The position numbers and the translations under genes are program-made. From Hymenolepis diminuta (lineage: Eukaryota; Platyhelminthes; Cestoda; Cyclophyllidea; Hymenolepididae), in assembly GCA_900708905.1 (NCBI GenBank), contig CAADRB010000018.1, positions 1,984,327 through 2,048,326 of the forward strand: 64,000 nt of DNA. Reading direction: 5' to 3'. Shown piece after piece: positions 13,790-24,215 of this stretch. Position 1 is the first letter of the stretch. Every line of letters begins with the position of its first letter. The notes under the pieces are model-generated. The model searched no databases, was not told where the DNA came from, and saw nothing but the letters and a program-made list of their open reading frames with translations.

Positions 13790-13993
13790 AGAAAAGCATA
13801 TTCCAACTACCACCCTGAGTAGAATGCGGCATAATAGAACCTCCCTGGTGAGGAACTCGAATTCCGCCACCCTTCATATTAGCCAAACTTAATTAGTGCG
13901 GTTGGCCATTTCATTCACTCGGTGTGCGCCAATGGGAATCAAATCCGAGAACTCTAACATGACAGACCAATGCGCCACCGACGCACTAGCAGA
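13790..13993 (-). mobile_element. tRNA-headed SINE, copy 1
   Basis: The minus strand begins with a tRNA-like head (13986-13924). GTGCGTC and GGCGCAC can form a 7-bp acceptor stem, an A-box-like TGGCGCATTGG follows, and GGATTTGATTCC resembles a B box. The anticodon arm is collapsed, so it is not a tRNA gene. Downstream, ...GAGTGAATGAAATG...GGGTGGCGGAATTC... matches the plus-strand copy at 22921-23102 over about 170 bp. This shared tail makes a tRNA-derived SINE the best reading. Confidence 0.65.
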
Positions 13994-14718
13994 CTCCATA
14001 ATTTTTTTGGTATGCCTTAAATATTAGTTGTTATAGTAGTGGATTTTGAAAATACATTAGTTACTTTCTTAGTCCGAAAAGTAACTGTGAAAGTAAAGTT
14101 CTATTCTACACAAAATAAACTATTTAAACTATTAGATCCTCTTGCTGTTCTGCAATTCTAAACATAATGATCGAACTAGAGTGAATTATCAAGGGAACAA
14201 TAACATGGCCAAACTAAGCTAATAGCATTTTAAAAAAGAACACCAATAGTAGGATTAAAATAAAATGGCAACTAAACGACTTTCATTATATATAATAGAA
14301 AGTAGTGTAGATTTTAATATTTTAGAAAAGCAAATGGTGAACTGTATGCAAACGTTGATAGAAAAGAAAGGAATGCTTTTCCACTATCGATGGGATCACT
14401 GTAACAAAGGCGTAACGTAATTGCCAAATTTACAGGTACTTTAAGTCTTATAAAAGTGAACGGTGGTTAAAGTGTCACATATCAAAATTTCATCCTTAGT
14501 TTAAACATCAGATTTAACATGGATCTTTTTAAAAGATCTTTTGAAAAACCAGAACACATTCTTCTGAGCTCAGTAGTAGAGGCGTAAAAATTCTGAATTC
14601 CATGAACCAAATCCCCTTACTCTTTCCCAAACTGTATCCTACAGCAATACATAGCAACGTGTACACTAGCTATAGCAAAAAATATGTAACGAAGCTATAA
14701 TATATCAAGTTATCAAAC

Positions 14719-17700
14719 TCATAGTCGCACGAAATTACACTCACCAGGATACCAAGGATCCAGGATCTTTAATTCCATCGGAAATCGATCAAGCAGATTC
14801 GTTCTCAGTCCAACGACCAAAACCTCTTTAAATCGCGCTCCAGATGCCTCAGAGAGTGAGGCTCTAAGTGCTTCCCAAGAGTTGCGCCTGTTATTCTCAA
14901 CTGATTTCGACTGGGGTGCTTTGAGAGGACGAAATCGATTGCCAGTGGTACTCGAAACATTTCCAGGCGATTGAAAAGCGATGCATCGAGCGGTTGCCAT
15001 AGCAGCATAATGACTACCAGCCATACAGACTCCTGAGTTTCGATCAGCTGCGGCAGTTAGCCCAAGACGCCAGTTCACACTCCCTGAAAGATGGGCATCT
15101 GCCCAGGAGATTTGAGTACTAATTTGGGCAAGGGAATCAAAAGATTCGGTGTCGGAGTTGATGTGAAAGGATAAGTAATTCTCGTGTAGCCAAGCTACTG
15201 CGTCGTCACCTGATAAACCGCATTGATCGAGAACCGTCTAAAATTAGGAAAAAAGGATACAAAAAATCTACGTCACAAATGCACTCATTTCCTGTGTATT
15301 AAATCCATACAAGCAAGTTAATTTTCTTATTGACAGGTCTATTGCTTCATGTTACAGATCTTCATTGCTTTCTACCGGGGACTACAGCATTATTGCCTCT
15401 TAAATAACTTAGGATTATGTAAGGGATAAATTCAAAATTACCACGGCCGAAGAAACCCACATCAGTTCAATCAATGGCTAAAACAAGATGAAGCGATGAA
15501 TTATAATCAAATGGCACAATAAGAGCTAGCAGGAAACCTAATGATTTTATTCTACATAACATGCTAAGTGGAGAGGCAAAAGAAAAACTGAATTGGTGGA
15601 AACAGAATTTCCAAGTTAGCTTAATATTACAATCCCAACGAAATTAATGGGAGAATTATCGATTTAAATTCTAATAAGTGATACCAGAATAGGGAGACTA
15701 CAAAAAATGTTAACGAAATTACTACTTAAAAAAATCAGTAGAAGCTTGTGAAGAAATGAAACTGATAGAAATAATTCCCCTACCGCTTGTTTAATAATTT
15801 GTAGACACTTAAGTAATAATTGTTTTCAATGTAAAAAAAGCCGATAAAGCATCAAAGGGAAATTCAATCAAGTTCAATTACAGCAACATAAATGAATATT
15901 AGTAATTCAATCCACGGAAATGAATGAATCAATTTACGTAATTTTGGGCCAACTGGATCAATAATAAACAGGAATAATTTCATTAAGTAACATCAGGTAA
16001 AAATATAAGCGATTTGAATTACTTAAATTTACCTCAGGATTGAAAGACAGAGGTAACCGCTTATAAACCTGCAGATGAGGAGGGAGATGAGACGCATATT
16101 CACTACCTAGATCACTTAGACCTTGAAAGAAAGTAAAGTTGTATAAGGCTGTGATATACGACAAGAATCATTCTAAAGCCAATACTGCTTACGTTTGGAG
16201 TAAAGAATTTTGCCCAATGCATGAAATAAAGCCAGCCCGGTATCTCTTTCAAAAACGCAGTGTTCAATCGCATTACTCCTGCCCGTTGACCTCGCTAAAA
16301 ACGGTAAAGAGACAAAAACTAATCATGTGCAAAAAAAGAAATAATTAAAGAGAGATAAGGCACATTCAGAGCAAAACGTAACCTGATATAAGGGCGAATT
16401 GAAGATTGTTAATCGCCAGTCGAATATCACCGGAACTACCAGCAACCAACCATTGAATGTACGCTTTAGAAGGTGGGGGAATCTTTGTCTGAAATTAAGG
16501 AATTTTAAAAATTTAGTGAAAATTTGGAGAGCATTGACAAAGTAATTCTCAGTTAATAAATATGTAAATTCTTATCATCGTGACTACTAGAAGAAAAAAT
16601 ATATAAAATCGTTGGACATTCATCCATGATTTCACCCAGGCGATAGGGGCAAATCTTAAAATTTAGGCATTGGAAGAGTAGAATTGAAGGTATGGAGTAT
16701 TATAGAGAAGTACAAAGCCTACAATCTGAATCCAGAGATTAGATTGTACGAGGCTCTTTTGATACTAACATGAATTTCTGATTATACTTAATCCCTTTTA
16801 CTTAACCCGCATTGGACGGCCTTATTGCTCTTTTTCAAATTCTTTCCCACGATGAACCATACCGATACTTCATATTTTTATGGAAACAGGTTTCATCATT
16901 CCGCTTATTGTTGTTAGAAGAAACAAAATACTTCAAAGTGGTGTGGCCAATCATTCAATTAAATAATCAGCTTAAGAAGCACTGAACAGTACTGACATAA
17001 ACTCGTCAGAAACTCAGGGATCAAATCATGAAAATTGCGCCTTAGAACATTAGGATGTTACGAAGTGAATTATGCCCCCTATGATTCTTGATATCCTAGC
17101 ATAAGGCTATTTGATCCGCTCCCGTTTCAATAACAGGAAAGTTTTACTGACAGATGTCTTGAAAGAGCGAAAGAAGGCGAAAAACTACAGATACTGGGGG
17201 ATATAGGGGGTGAAGTGGAGAAAGTGGTGTTTTTACAGAGGACACGTCTTAAAGCTTAACTAAACCAGGTTGCCTCAAGGGTCATATTTTAAAAAGAAAA
17301 ATATTAACAAATTTTACCACTTCAATGACATCCTAGTGCGCATTCAATTTCAATGGTTTCCTTTTACGACTTGGGTCCGAGACCAAACTGTGCACATCCT
17401 ATTTTAAACTCCAACAGATCTAAGCATTCTCGAATATCTCAAGCTGATAAGATCATAAGGGGCTCTGTAATATTCACAGTTTAATTTTCCAATATAGAAT
17501 TGAAAGCAACGCATCTCGTACTTTTGATACGAACATTATTGATCATATAGAATAAACAATTAAATTAAATAGACATGCTAAATATGGCTCGCATTTCCCA
17601 ATCAACTTTATTTCCCATAACAGGGCTGGAAGTTTTACAACTATTCATACGGGGAAATATCCAAACACATAGGAAGGGAAGGGAGAATATTTTCATATTT

Positions 17701-19208
17701 TGGGAGATTGTAGGGCAGGCAGCAGAAGTGAGTCAGGGGATCAGAAGAACCCTACTTCCCCTGGGCTCCGGAATTATCAGGTCAACTCCTGTGTGAAGAA
17801 AAAAACATTTATTCTACCATCTCATTAAAAGAAAAATTACACTAACGGCTCTGTAACACTAGAATTGATGCCATTACCCAATCTTTTAAAATTTGTCAAA
17901 TCGGGTATATGTTTTCTATTTTAGTCGGAAGAATCTGAACTGGATTAGGAAAATGCAGATGAATGCATACCTTTGCACTTGAAAACTAACAGATACAACA
18001 ATTTTCCAAACTAACTCTAAAAAATCTCAAAAGAGGTCCTAACTGCAACTGCAGAAATCCTGGTTTCATGAAGGAAATACAACAGTTTGCCTTTCGCCTC
18101 TCGTGAAAAATATTATACTGAAAGCTTTGTATTTCTGTCAAAACCGTATCTTTGATACCATCTTTCTTTCAGTTGCACTAAAAAATTCTAATAACACCCA
18201 CAGACATGGGGAGTCAATGTCAAAGAGGTAGAGTTTAAAGCATGAATAATAGCAATGCTACGACAAAATGAAAAAAAATTTTTGTCATATAAACCAATTA
18301 AATATATGAGACATAAATGATAATGCAAATAGAAAACAAAAATGAAAAAATTTTAAAGAACGAGAAAATAAACTCTTACCTTTTTGCAAACAATATTTAT
18401 AACACGATTGATCGCTTTGGTCATGATTGTTGAGGCAATCGGATTGAACTCAATTCGATAAACTCCAAGTTCTTGTACGATGTTGGGGGGAAAAAGTCGA
18501 CCCAAACTGCCGTTATCGAAATTGATAGTATTCGACACTCCAAAAATACCACTCGAAGAGGACTTTGTGAGAACAAATGCCAAGAGAGTAGGAATAAGAA
18601 CATGGGATAGGACGGCTCGAAGGATATTATGGAAGCGAGCTGGCTTATCAGTTACTCCAACCGGTAAATTCTAAAAAATAAAACATAAAATATTTAAATT
18701 TACCTCAACAAGAACCAATTGGGGTGATCTTGAGTTGACATTGCTTGCTGTCTGCCGAAAATCTAACTTTGAAGACTCATTCGTACTTGAATAGCGTGTG
18801 GATTGTAAAAGGAATTCTTCAAATTTATCAAAATCAGTGGACCCTGTTTCATTATAATCATAGTCTGTTTCCTCCCAAACAATGGGAGACGAGAAACCGA
18901 GAGACTGACAAACTGTCTGAAGACAGGTAGATTTTGAGGAACCAGGAGGACCAGTAATAACTACAATACAACTTTTTCGAGCTCTTAAACTCTTGCATGC
19001 TTCCATGACGGCTTTCAGTTTTTCATGATGAACTGCCACATCTTTCTATTGAAAAACTTAACTTTAAATAGTATCTTCATCTTACAATATCTTCAGGAGC
19101 ACATAAATCAGTCCAAAGTTCATTTGAGGTAGCAGATTCGGTTGATTTCTGAGAAGCTAACTTACCGTACCATAATTCTGTAGCGCTATTTTGTTTCTTT
19201 AATGACAT
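14719..19208 (-). CDS. RAD17: Cell cycle checkpoint protein RAD17 (6 exons seen, ~480 aa)
   Basis: RAD17 is the large subunit of the alternative clamp loader that puts the 9-1-1 clamp on damaged DNA in the nucleus and triggers ATR signalling. Minus-strand exons: 19208-19086, 19045-18704, 18670-18380, 16488-16383, 16121-16033, 15237-14719 (or 14745). Start chosen at ATG 19208. After a short N-terminus come ELWTDLCAPEDI, the AAA+ P-loop GPPGSSKST (residues ~73-81), a degenerate Walker B LVLVENLPV, RLFPPNI...FNPIASTIMTKAINR and SSGDIRLAINNLQF, each matching human RAD17 in order. The C-terminal part has WLHENYLSF and RFRPLKAPQ, as in human LHQNYIDF and SFRPLHKPQ. It is shorter than the human protein (681 aa); a donor GGTGAGT at 14745 may lead to an unseen last exon, otherwise the stop is at 14719. 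Confidence 0.88.
15238..16032 (-). other. RAD17 intron, no recognised content
   Basis: Intron between the exon ending ...LSFNPE and the one beginning TVLDQCG. It is AT-rich, and nothing beyond short chance reading frames is visible. Confidence 0.5.
16905..17095 (-). repeat. SINE-related dispersed repeat
   Basis: Shares 'caaagtggtgtggccaatca' and 'gggatcaaatcatg' blocks with copies at 43366, 49664 and 57000. The second block is the reverse complement of a B-box-like motif in the SINE at 13790-13993. The copies are much diverged, so membership of the same SINE family is probable but not proven. Confidence 0.5.
17690..17830 (+). repeat. Short dispersed repeat (family of three)
   Basis: The core 'gtgagtcaggggatcagaag...cctgggctccggaattatcaggtcaactcct' recurs with substitutions at about 56700-56830 and 61400-61540, all in the same orientation. 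Its class is unknown. Confidence 0.6.
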
Positions 19209-19776
19209 TATTGCAATAATTTTGAGAATGCCATTTATAAACACGGCTGTATCGCAAAGCTCAGCAAGCGATAAGCAAGAACCAAACGTGTTCAAATAGA
19301 CGACCTTGGAAAGCGTGATCACTGAAAATTAATCCAAAATTGTAAATATAAGTGTGAATTCAAAATTAATAAACTCCATTTAAAAATAAATATGTAAAGC
19401 GGGTCTTATTTTAATTTCCGAATCTCAAATTCGTGAAGAATGACCTTGATTTGCTTCTTGCGCCTTCTTTGAGTTTTATTGTCGGTTTTTCAAGTAAGTT
19501 AATTTCCAAATTGTTCTTATAATATACCCCTTATATCGAATCAGATAGCTGATTTTAAGATTTGGACCTGAAGCTTTGGACTTATTTTCATGCTCATTGC
19601 TTCATTCTTCACAATTTGATGAATTAAGACAACTTCTCACAACCATCTGGACTTATTTATTAGATATATATTGTTCAGAAACATGTTGAAATTTTGCTGA
19701 TGGGTGGTTTCATTCACAAAAATTGTTTTCATCTAGTAATTTTTCACTTTACAGTTTGCTATTGAATACGGAATCG
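19209..19776. promoter_or_regulatory. Divergent intergenic region, RAD17 / zinc-finger gene
   Basis: 568 bp separate the two start codons, which point away from each other, so both promoters or 5' UTRs must lie here. An acceptor-like TTTACAG at 19754 sits 22 bp before the zinc-finger ATG, and TTTTCAG on the minus strand lies near 19324 before RAD17. Both could be cis or trans splice acceptors. No TATA element is clear. Confidence 0.45.
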
Positions 19777-22100
19777 ATGAATTTTCATTTGGTTAAGCGT
19801 CCTTACGCTTGTTCCTTTCCTGGTTGCTCTTATCGGGGTAAGACCAAGTCTCAGATAACTCAACACAAAGCTACTCACGGCTTAGGTTTGTCTGTTTTGC
19901 TATTATAATTGAATTACTTAGGTTATGTATACGCTTGTGATTTCTGCGATTATCGAGCCACTACCTCGACTAATTTGCGTCGCCATTCACGACTTCACTT
20001 GGACACGAGGCCGTATCGGTGCCCGCACTGTTCGCACACTTTTGTAGAACTCTCTGCACTGCGCCGCCATGTGCTCGATTCCGCTTACCATCCCGGTCTC
20101 CCTCTTTATGTTTGCCCTTGGTGCACTGCCTCTTCATCGGCGAATTCTGATAAGGCTGTCACCAGTACTAAACCTTCATCTTCCCTTATTATTGACTCTC
20201 CAATCTCAAAACAGACCTCTTCTAAAAAGCCGACAGATCAAGACATTTGTGGATTCAACTCCTCAAGTCTTGCCTGGAAGCATGTCGTTCAAGCACATGC
20301 CGCAGAGTTGTCAGATCCAAAAACACTTCGACGCTTAGGGAGAAAACCCGGTGAAACTCTGATTGAGGTATGATGATTTTATACTTAAAGATACGTTGGA
20401 ATGTGAATATGAATTTGGTTTTTATTCACATTTAATAAGTCGGTACATCCTACTAGAACCGAGATGTGTAAAGAAACATCTAGTTTTCAAGAAAAAGCAT
20501 ATTGCATTTAAGTTAAAAGTTTAGTTTATGCTACTGTTATCTAGGTTCCCACTAGATATGGCTCTGACCGAAAGAGGGAAGACAGAAGTGTAAACCTCTC
20601 TTCATATTATTGACAGTTGAAGGTCAATTCAACAATAGATCGATGCAAGTTTTGTCGACTAACTGCCTAGATGTCAAGATTTGCGTGCACTATTCTGTAA
20701 AACTGCTGAAAAACTAGGATACTACCTTCGGGATGTGAATAGCTCATCTCCAGACATCATATCGGCTCTGTGGACTTAAGGAATATTCGTTGGCTTTGTT
20801 ATGGACATTGTTTCATATTAATTGTTAGTGATTTTTTTAGATTAGATGTTAATATTTTATTGTAGCGTTCATATTTTTATAGCATTGTTTGATAATTGTT
20901 CGAAAAGTGGAGCTTAAATTTGAGGAGTGGGTTAGGGTTCGCGTTATGTTTATTCTTTGTTATTATTATTATTGTTTACACGTAAAAAATCAAAATAAAC
21001 CTTAATGATGAATCATTTTTCTGAATTTGAGAAAGAAGTAATAGTTGGAAACTCATATTCTCTTTGGAGAATATGGATATTAGCTTTCATTACTTTTCAG
21101 CTTATTTATTACTAAGACGGTTGTTTAACGGAGAAGTGAGTGGAATTAAAAGATTATGAAACGTTTTAAGCTCAGATTCTCTATTAGACAATGAGTTTAT
21201 CTTCGTTCTTTAGATTTTGGCTACTGATATTTGTGATCTAATTTTTCATTTTTAAAGGCGTATGTAAGTTAAAATTGCCAAATTTGTAGGAGCTCAATTT
21301 TGTTAGTCTAAGATATCCCCCTTACGACTAACGGCGTTCCTAATGGCTAACAGTAGGCAACCACCTTTCCCAAATTAGAAAGGCAAAGGTCGAATGTGGA
21401 CCAACGGCAATAGAAATGGAAGGCATAGAGCATAAACAGAATGTGTAAAGACCAGGCTGACTGGGTGGGTATTTGCAGTGTAGGTGGTAGTGAAAATCAA
21501 CAATTGATCTGAAATTCGCTGATTGCAATCGGTTTTTGCAAGCGCTAGATCGTAAAAAACTTCAGATTAACATGCCTGAAAATACTTTTTGAGCGATATG
21601 TAGAAGGAAATCCTACAGGCGAAGATGGAATATGTGTTTTCTTAATTACTTATCAGCTCTAATAAATTTGGTGTTGATGCCTACCTATTTCTTCTTACTA
21701 ATTAAAGAACACTTGCTTAAGAGTTATTTGTGTTTTCATTTTCTTTGAGCACGATGTATCACTCATATTTGGTCTCTATCATCCCAACGAAGACGGAAAT
21801 TTTCGACCCTCCTCTGCAGTACGTATATTGAATGGGCCAGCGCCTCCCTACCAACGAATCAATGCCTCCCATCGAAAGCGCTTAGAGAATAATCCAACAC
21901 ATTCGGTCCTCACTGTCAGCAGCACTTTGCTGACGGAGGGTGGAAGTGGGAAGAGTGGTGGTGGTGAGACGCTCAAATTCGCTGAAGTTCAGGATCTGGT
22001 GACTCTTGCCGGGGGGTTTGTGTGGTCGTCGGCTACTTTCCAGTCTGAATTGGTTAGAGCTACGAGTCGTAGTCAACAATCGTCTCAAAATCAATTATGA
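19777..22100 (+). CDS. C2H2 zinc-finger protein (3 exons, ~301 aa)
   Basis: Exons 19777-19885, 19922-20367 and 21750-22100; the first intron is only 36 nt. Residues 12-34 form finger 1 (C-x4-C-x12-H-x3-H), 42-62 finger 2 (C-x2-C-x12-H-x3-H) and 70-93 finger 3 with a long H-x6-H end. Finger 4 starts with CPWC (101-104), but its helix (GFNSSSLAWKHVVQAH) only follows after a ~42-residue Ser/Lys-rich insert. The C-terminal exon (~117 codons, HDVSLIFGLYHPNEDG... to SQNQL) has no recognised domain. Fingers 2 and 3 are joined by a TRPY linker typical of DNA-binding arrays, so a nuclear DNA-binding role is inferred. The orthologue was not recognised. The ATG (MNFHLVKRPYAC) was chosen as the first in-frame Met after the acceptor-like TTTACAG. 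Confidence 0.8.
20368..21749 (+). other. Zinc-finger gene intron 2
   Basis: Bounded by GTATGA and CTTTGAG, joining ...GETLIE to HDVSL in phase 0. There is no recognisable coding sequence or repeat beyond low-complexity TTATTATTATTATTG near 20960. Confidence 0.55.
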
Positions 22101-24115
22101 AGATTTTGGGACAAGTGGGTATTTGTGTACATATTTGTGTGTGTATTTTAATTAATATTATTTGTACCTTCTCTTAGATACTTTTTATTTGAAATTATTA
22201 TTAAAGGGTAAAACATAAAGTTCGTAAGTAATTTAATTGGAACTATAATGAGAATATAAGATTAAAGGGACCGAAATTAGGTAACAACGCTATGAATAAA
22301 TAACATGCTGATTTCTGTAAATGCCATTTTTTCGAACTTTTCTAATTGATATGAAGTCGCCATCGACTGCAAACATTTCCTTTTCCCTTAAAAACTCGTA
22401 AACATTTGGGCCTGGCTGCTCCAACTTCCTCACACCAAATACCATTCACTGTCAGTAAAACAAAACTACGAATACACAAGCAACTTTCGTGGTGGTACAA
22501 TCACGGAAGTTTATTACACTTGACATTACATTTTTGGATCGGAATATTTTACTTAATTTAAATCTCCCAATGTATGGTCATGAGCACAAACAATTATTTT
22601 GCATTAAATGAATATCACTGTATTTGGATTGAGATCAACCGAAGAGAGCATTAAGGATCCTAATAGTGCGTATATCTGGACACAGTGGAGATGGGAAGTG
22701 GTCACGTGTGTCTGATTTTATACGGTTAGTGTATATTTACGAAAGAAGTTTGGTCAGAACTGTGAGTCCGGATCAAAGTAAGAAACAGTTAACATGATAA
22801 AAGCTGTGAGAGTTTATATCTGTATGTATTTTATCAGATTTACCAACATATATATTATTTATATTACATTACATTTGAAGTGAATAACAAGGGAATATGC
22901 AATTTCCGTTAGAATTATTGATGTTGCGGTGACTAGCATGCTCGCCCTCAAAAGATCAATGCTGATTCGCGCATACCCAGTGAGTGGAATGAGTAAATAC
23001 ATTGATTAAGTCTGATTAACAAATTGGGTGGCAGAATTCAGGTTTTTCATTAAGGATTCTCCATAATGCCAGACCTCTACCTAAGATGATGTTGGAAAGC
23101 ATTTTTTTAATTTGGCTTGAGAATTACAATATAAAGTAACGAAAAGTTTCTTAAGAGTGTATCTACGTAAATGTAGGTGCATTTTAAATATATGTAACTT
23201 GTACTTTGTCTGATACATATTACACTTGAAATTTGATTGATGAAATGAGGAGACAAAAAATGCGAAAAATCTCCAGTGCAAATGATAACAATTGCTACCG
23301 AAGTACCTAATTATTTCTGATTGAGGTGAGGCTTCTTCAATAATCAAACTAAACACTGTTCGCCAATAATGAAATCTCTTCTTCTAAAAATGCATTGGTA
23401 TGCATCTCTTTGCATATTAAAGTTTCCATAGTCAAGTGATTTTTTACTAAAACTCACTAAGCCTAAAAATGCTAAATTAGGATACCAAAGGAATTTTCAT
23501 CCTTGTTGTCAACATTGGATACTTAATAACTGCAAAAAATGTGGTGATATTTTGAGCTTTAACAGTACCTTAGTCAATTAGGGCCATTAATAAATAGCCA
23601 AGTATCGGATGAATTGTTTGTCTGTTATTTAATCACTTGGGTCCTTTTAAGATAGCTTTACAAAAACTAAAAATCCGAGAAATTTGCCGGGAATATGGAA
23701 TAATCTTGAAATCATCTGTATTGCTTTGTATAGTGAGTTGATGTGACTATAAAATGCATACATTCATACATAGTCATATGTACGAGAAAAATAACAAAAA
23801 ATTAGAATATAGAATCGAAAATTTAAGTATGAATAAAGCGGTTGTTTAATTTAAGGAATCAGTTGAGTATGAATGCGAACATGGGAAATATAGAATAGTA
23901 CAGCGGAGTACAAAATAAAACGGTGTCATTAAAATCATATTGACACATCAACCAATTAAAGTGAATAAAATGTAATAAATTATTTGTGCGATCACTGAGA
24001 TTGCTATCGTCATTGCAAAGATAATCATTTTACAGCTATTTGTGGAAATTTTATGCACACGACCAATTTTTAGTAAATACTGTAAATTTTTGAATTATAT
24101 ATTTTTCTTTTTAAG
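22101..24115. other. Intergenic region upstream of the two-pore channel
   Basis: Contains the plus-strand SINE at 22921-23102. No gene was recognised; the small minus-strand frame at 23081-23356 has no family resemblance. The promoter of the channel gene should lie here but shows no clear motif. Confidence 0.5.
22921..23102 (+). mobile_element. tRNA-headed SINE, copy 2
   Basis: The plus-strand counterpart of the element at 13790-13993. The head 'tgcggtgactagcatgctcg...gcgcatacc' is followed by 'gagtggaatg', 'gattaag', 'gggtggcagaattc' and 'attctccataatgcc', in the same order as in copy 1. The tRNA-like A box is eroded. The two copies face opposite ways and sit 9 kb apart, so they are separate insertions. 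Confidence 0.6.
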
Positions 24116-24161
24116 GCGGAAATAATTGTTTGGGGTAAACCAGAACGGAATCTCTTTTTGG
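24116..24161 (+). other. Candidate 5' exon of the two-pore channel gene
   Basis: A 46-bp segment between TTTTTAAG and GTAAGTGG. Joined over a 46-nt intron to the acceptor GCTCCAG at 24206-24207, it reads in frame into the channel ATG at 24216 (15 codons, no stop). No Met lies in it, so it is either 5' UTR or coding if a spliced leader supplies the AUG. Confidence 0.4.
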
Positions 24162-24215
24162 GTAAGTGGAATTAATTAAGGTCGTTGATGATCAGCTGTC
24201 GCTCCAGTCTTTTTC

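Larger units (their letters stand above)
8277..14718. other. Intergenic region between convergent POLR3E and RAD17
   Basis: No gene with family resemblance was found on either strand. It holds the solo LTR at 8451-8824, one copy of a ~390-bp dispersed repeat near 12185-12310, and the SINE at 13790-13993. If RAD17 splices at the strong donor at 14745, a final RAD17 exon should lie in here on the minus strand, but none was recognised. Confidence 0.55.
16489..18379 (-). other. RAD17 long intron with repeats
   Basis: Intron between ...INIVCKK and TKIPPPSKAY. It carries a SINE-related repeat (16905-17095) and one copy of a short repeat family (about 17690-17830) shared with 56700-56830 and 61400-61540. 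No coding sequence was recognised. Confidence 0.55.

Noticed and set aside
13924..13986. A tRNA gene on the minus strand
   Set aside because: The acceptor stem and A/B-like boxes are present, but there is no room for an anticodon arm and the T arm has an extra base. A related sequence at 22921 shares its downstream tail, so it is the head of a SINE.
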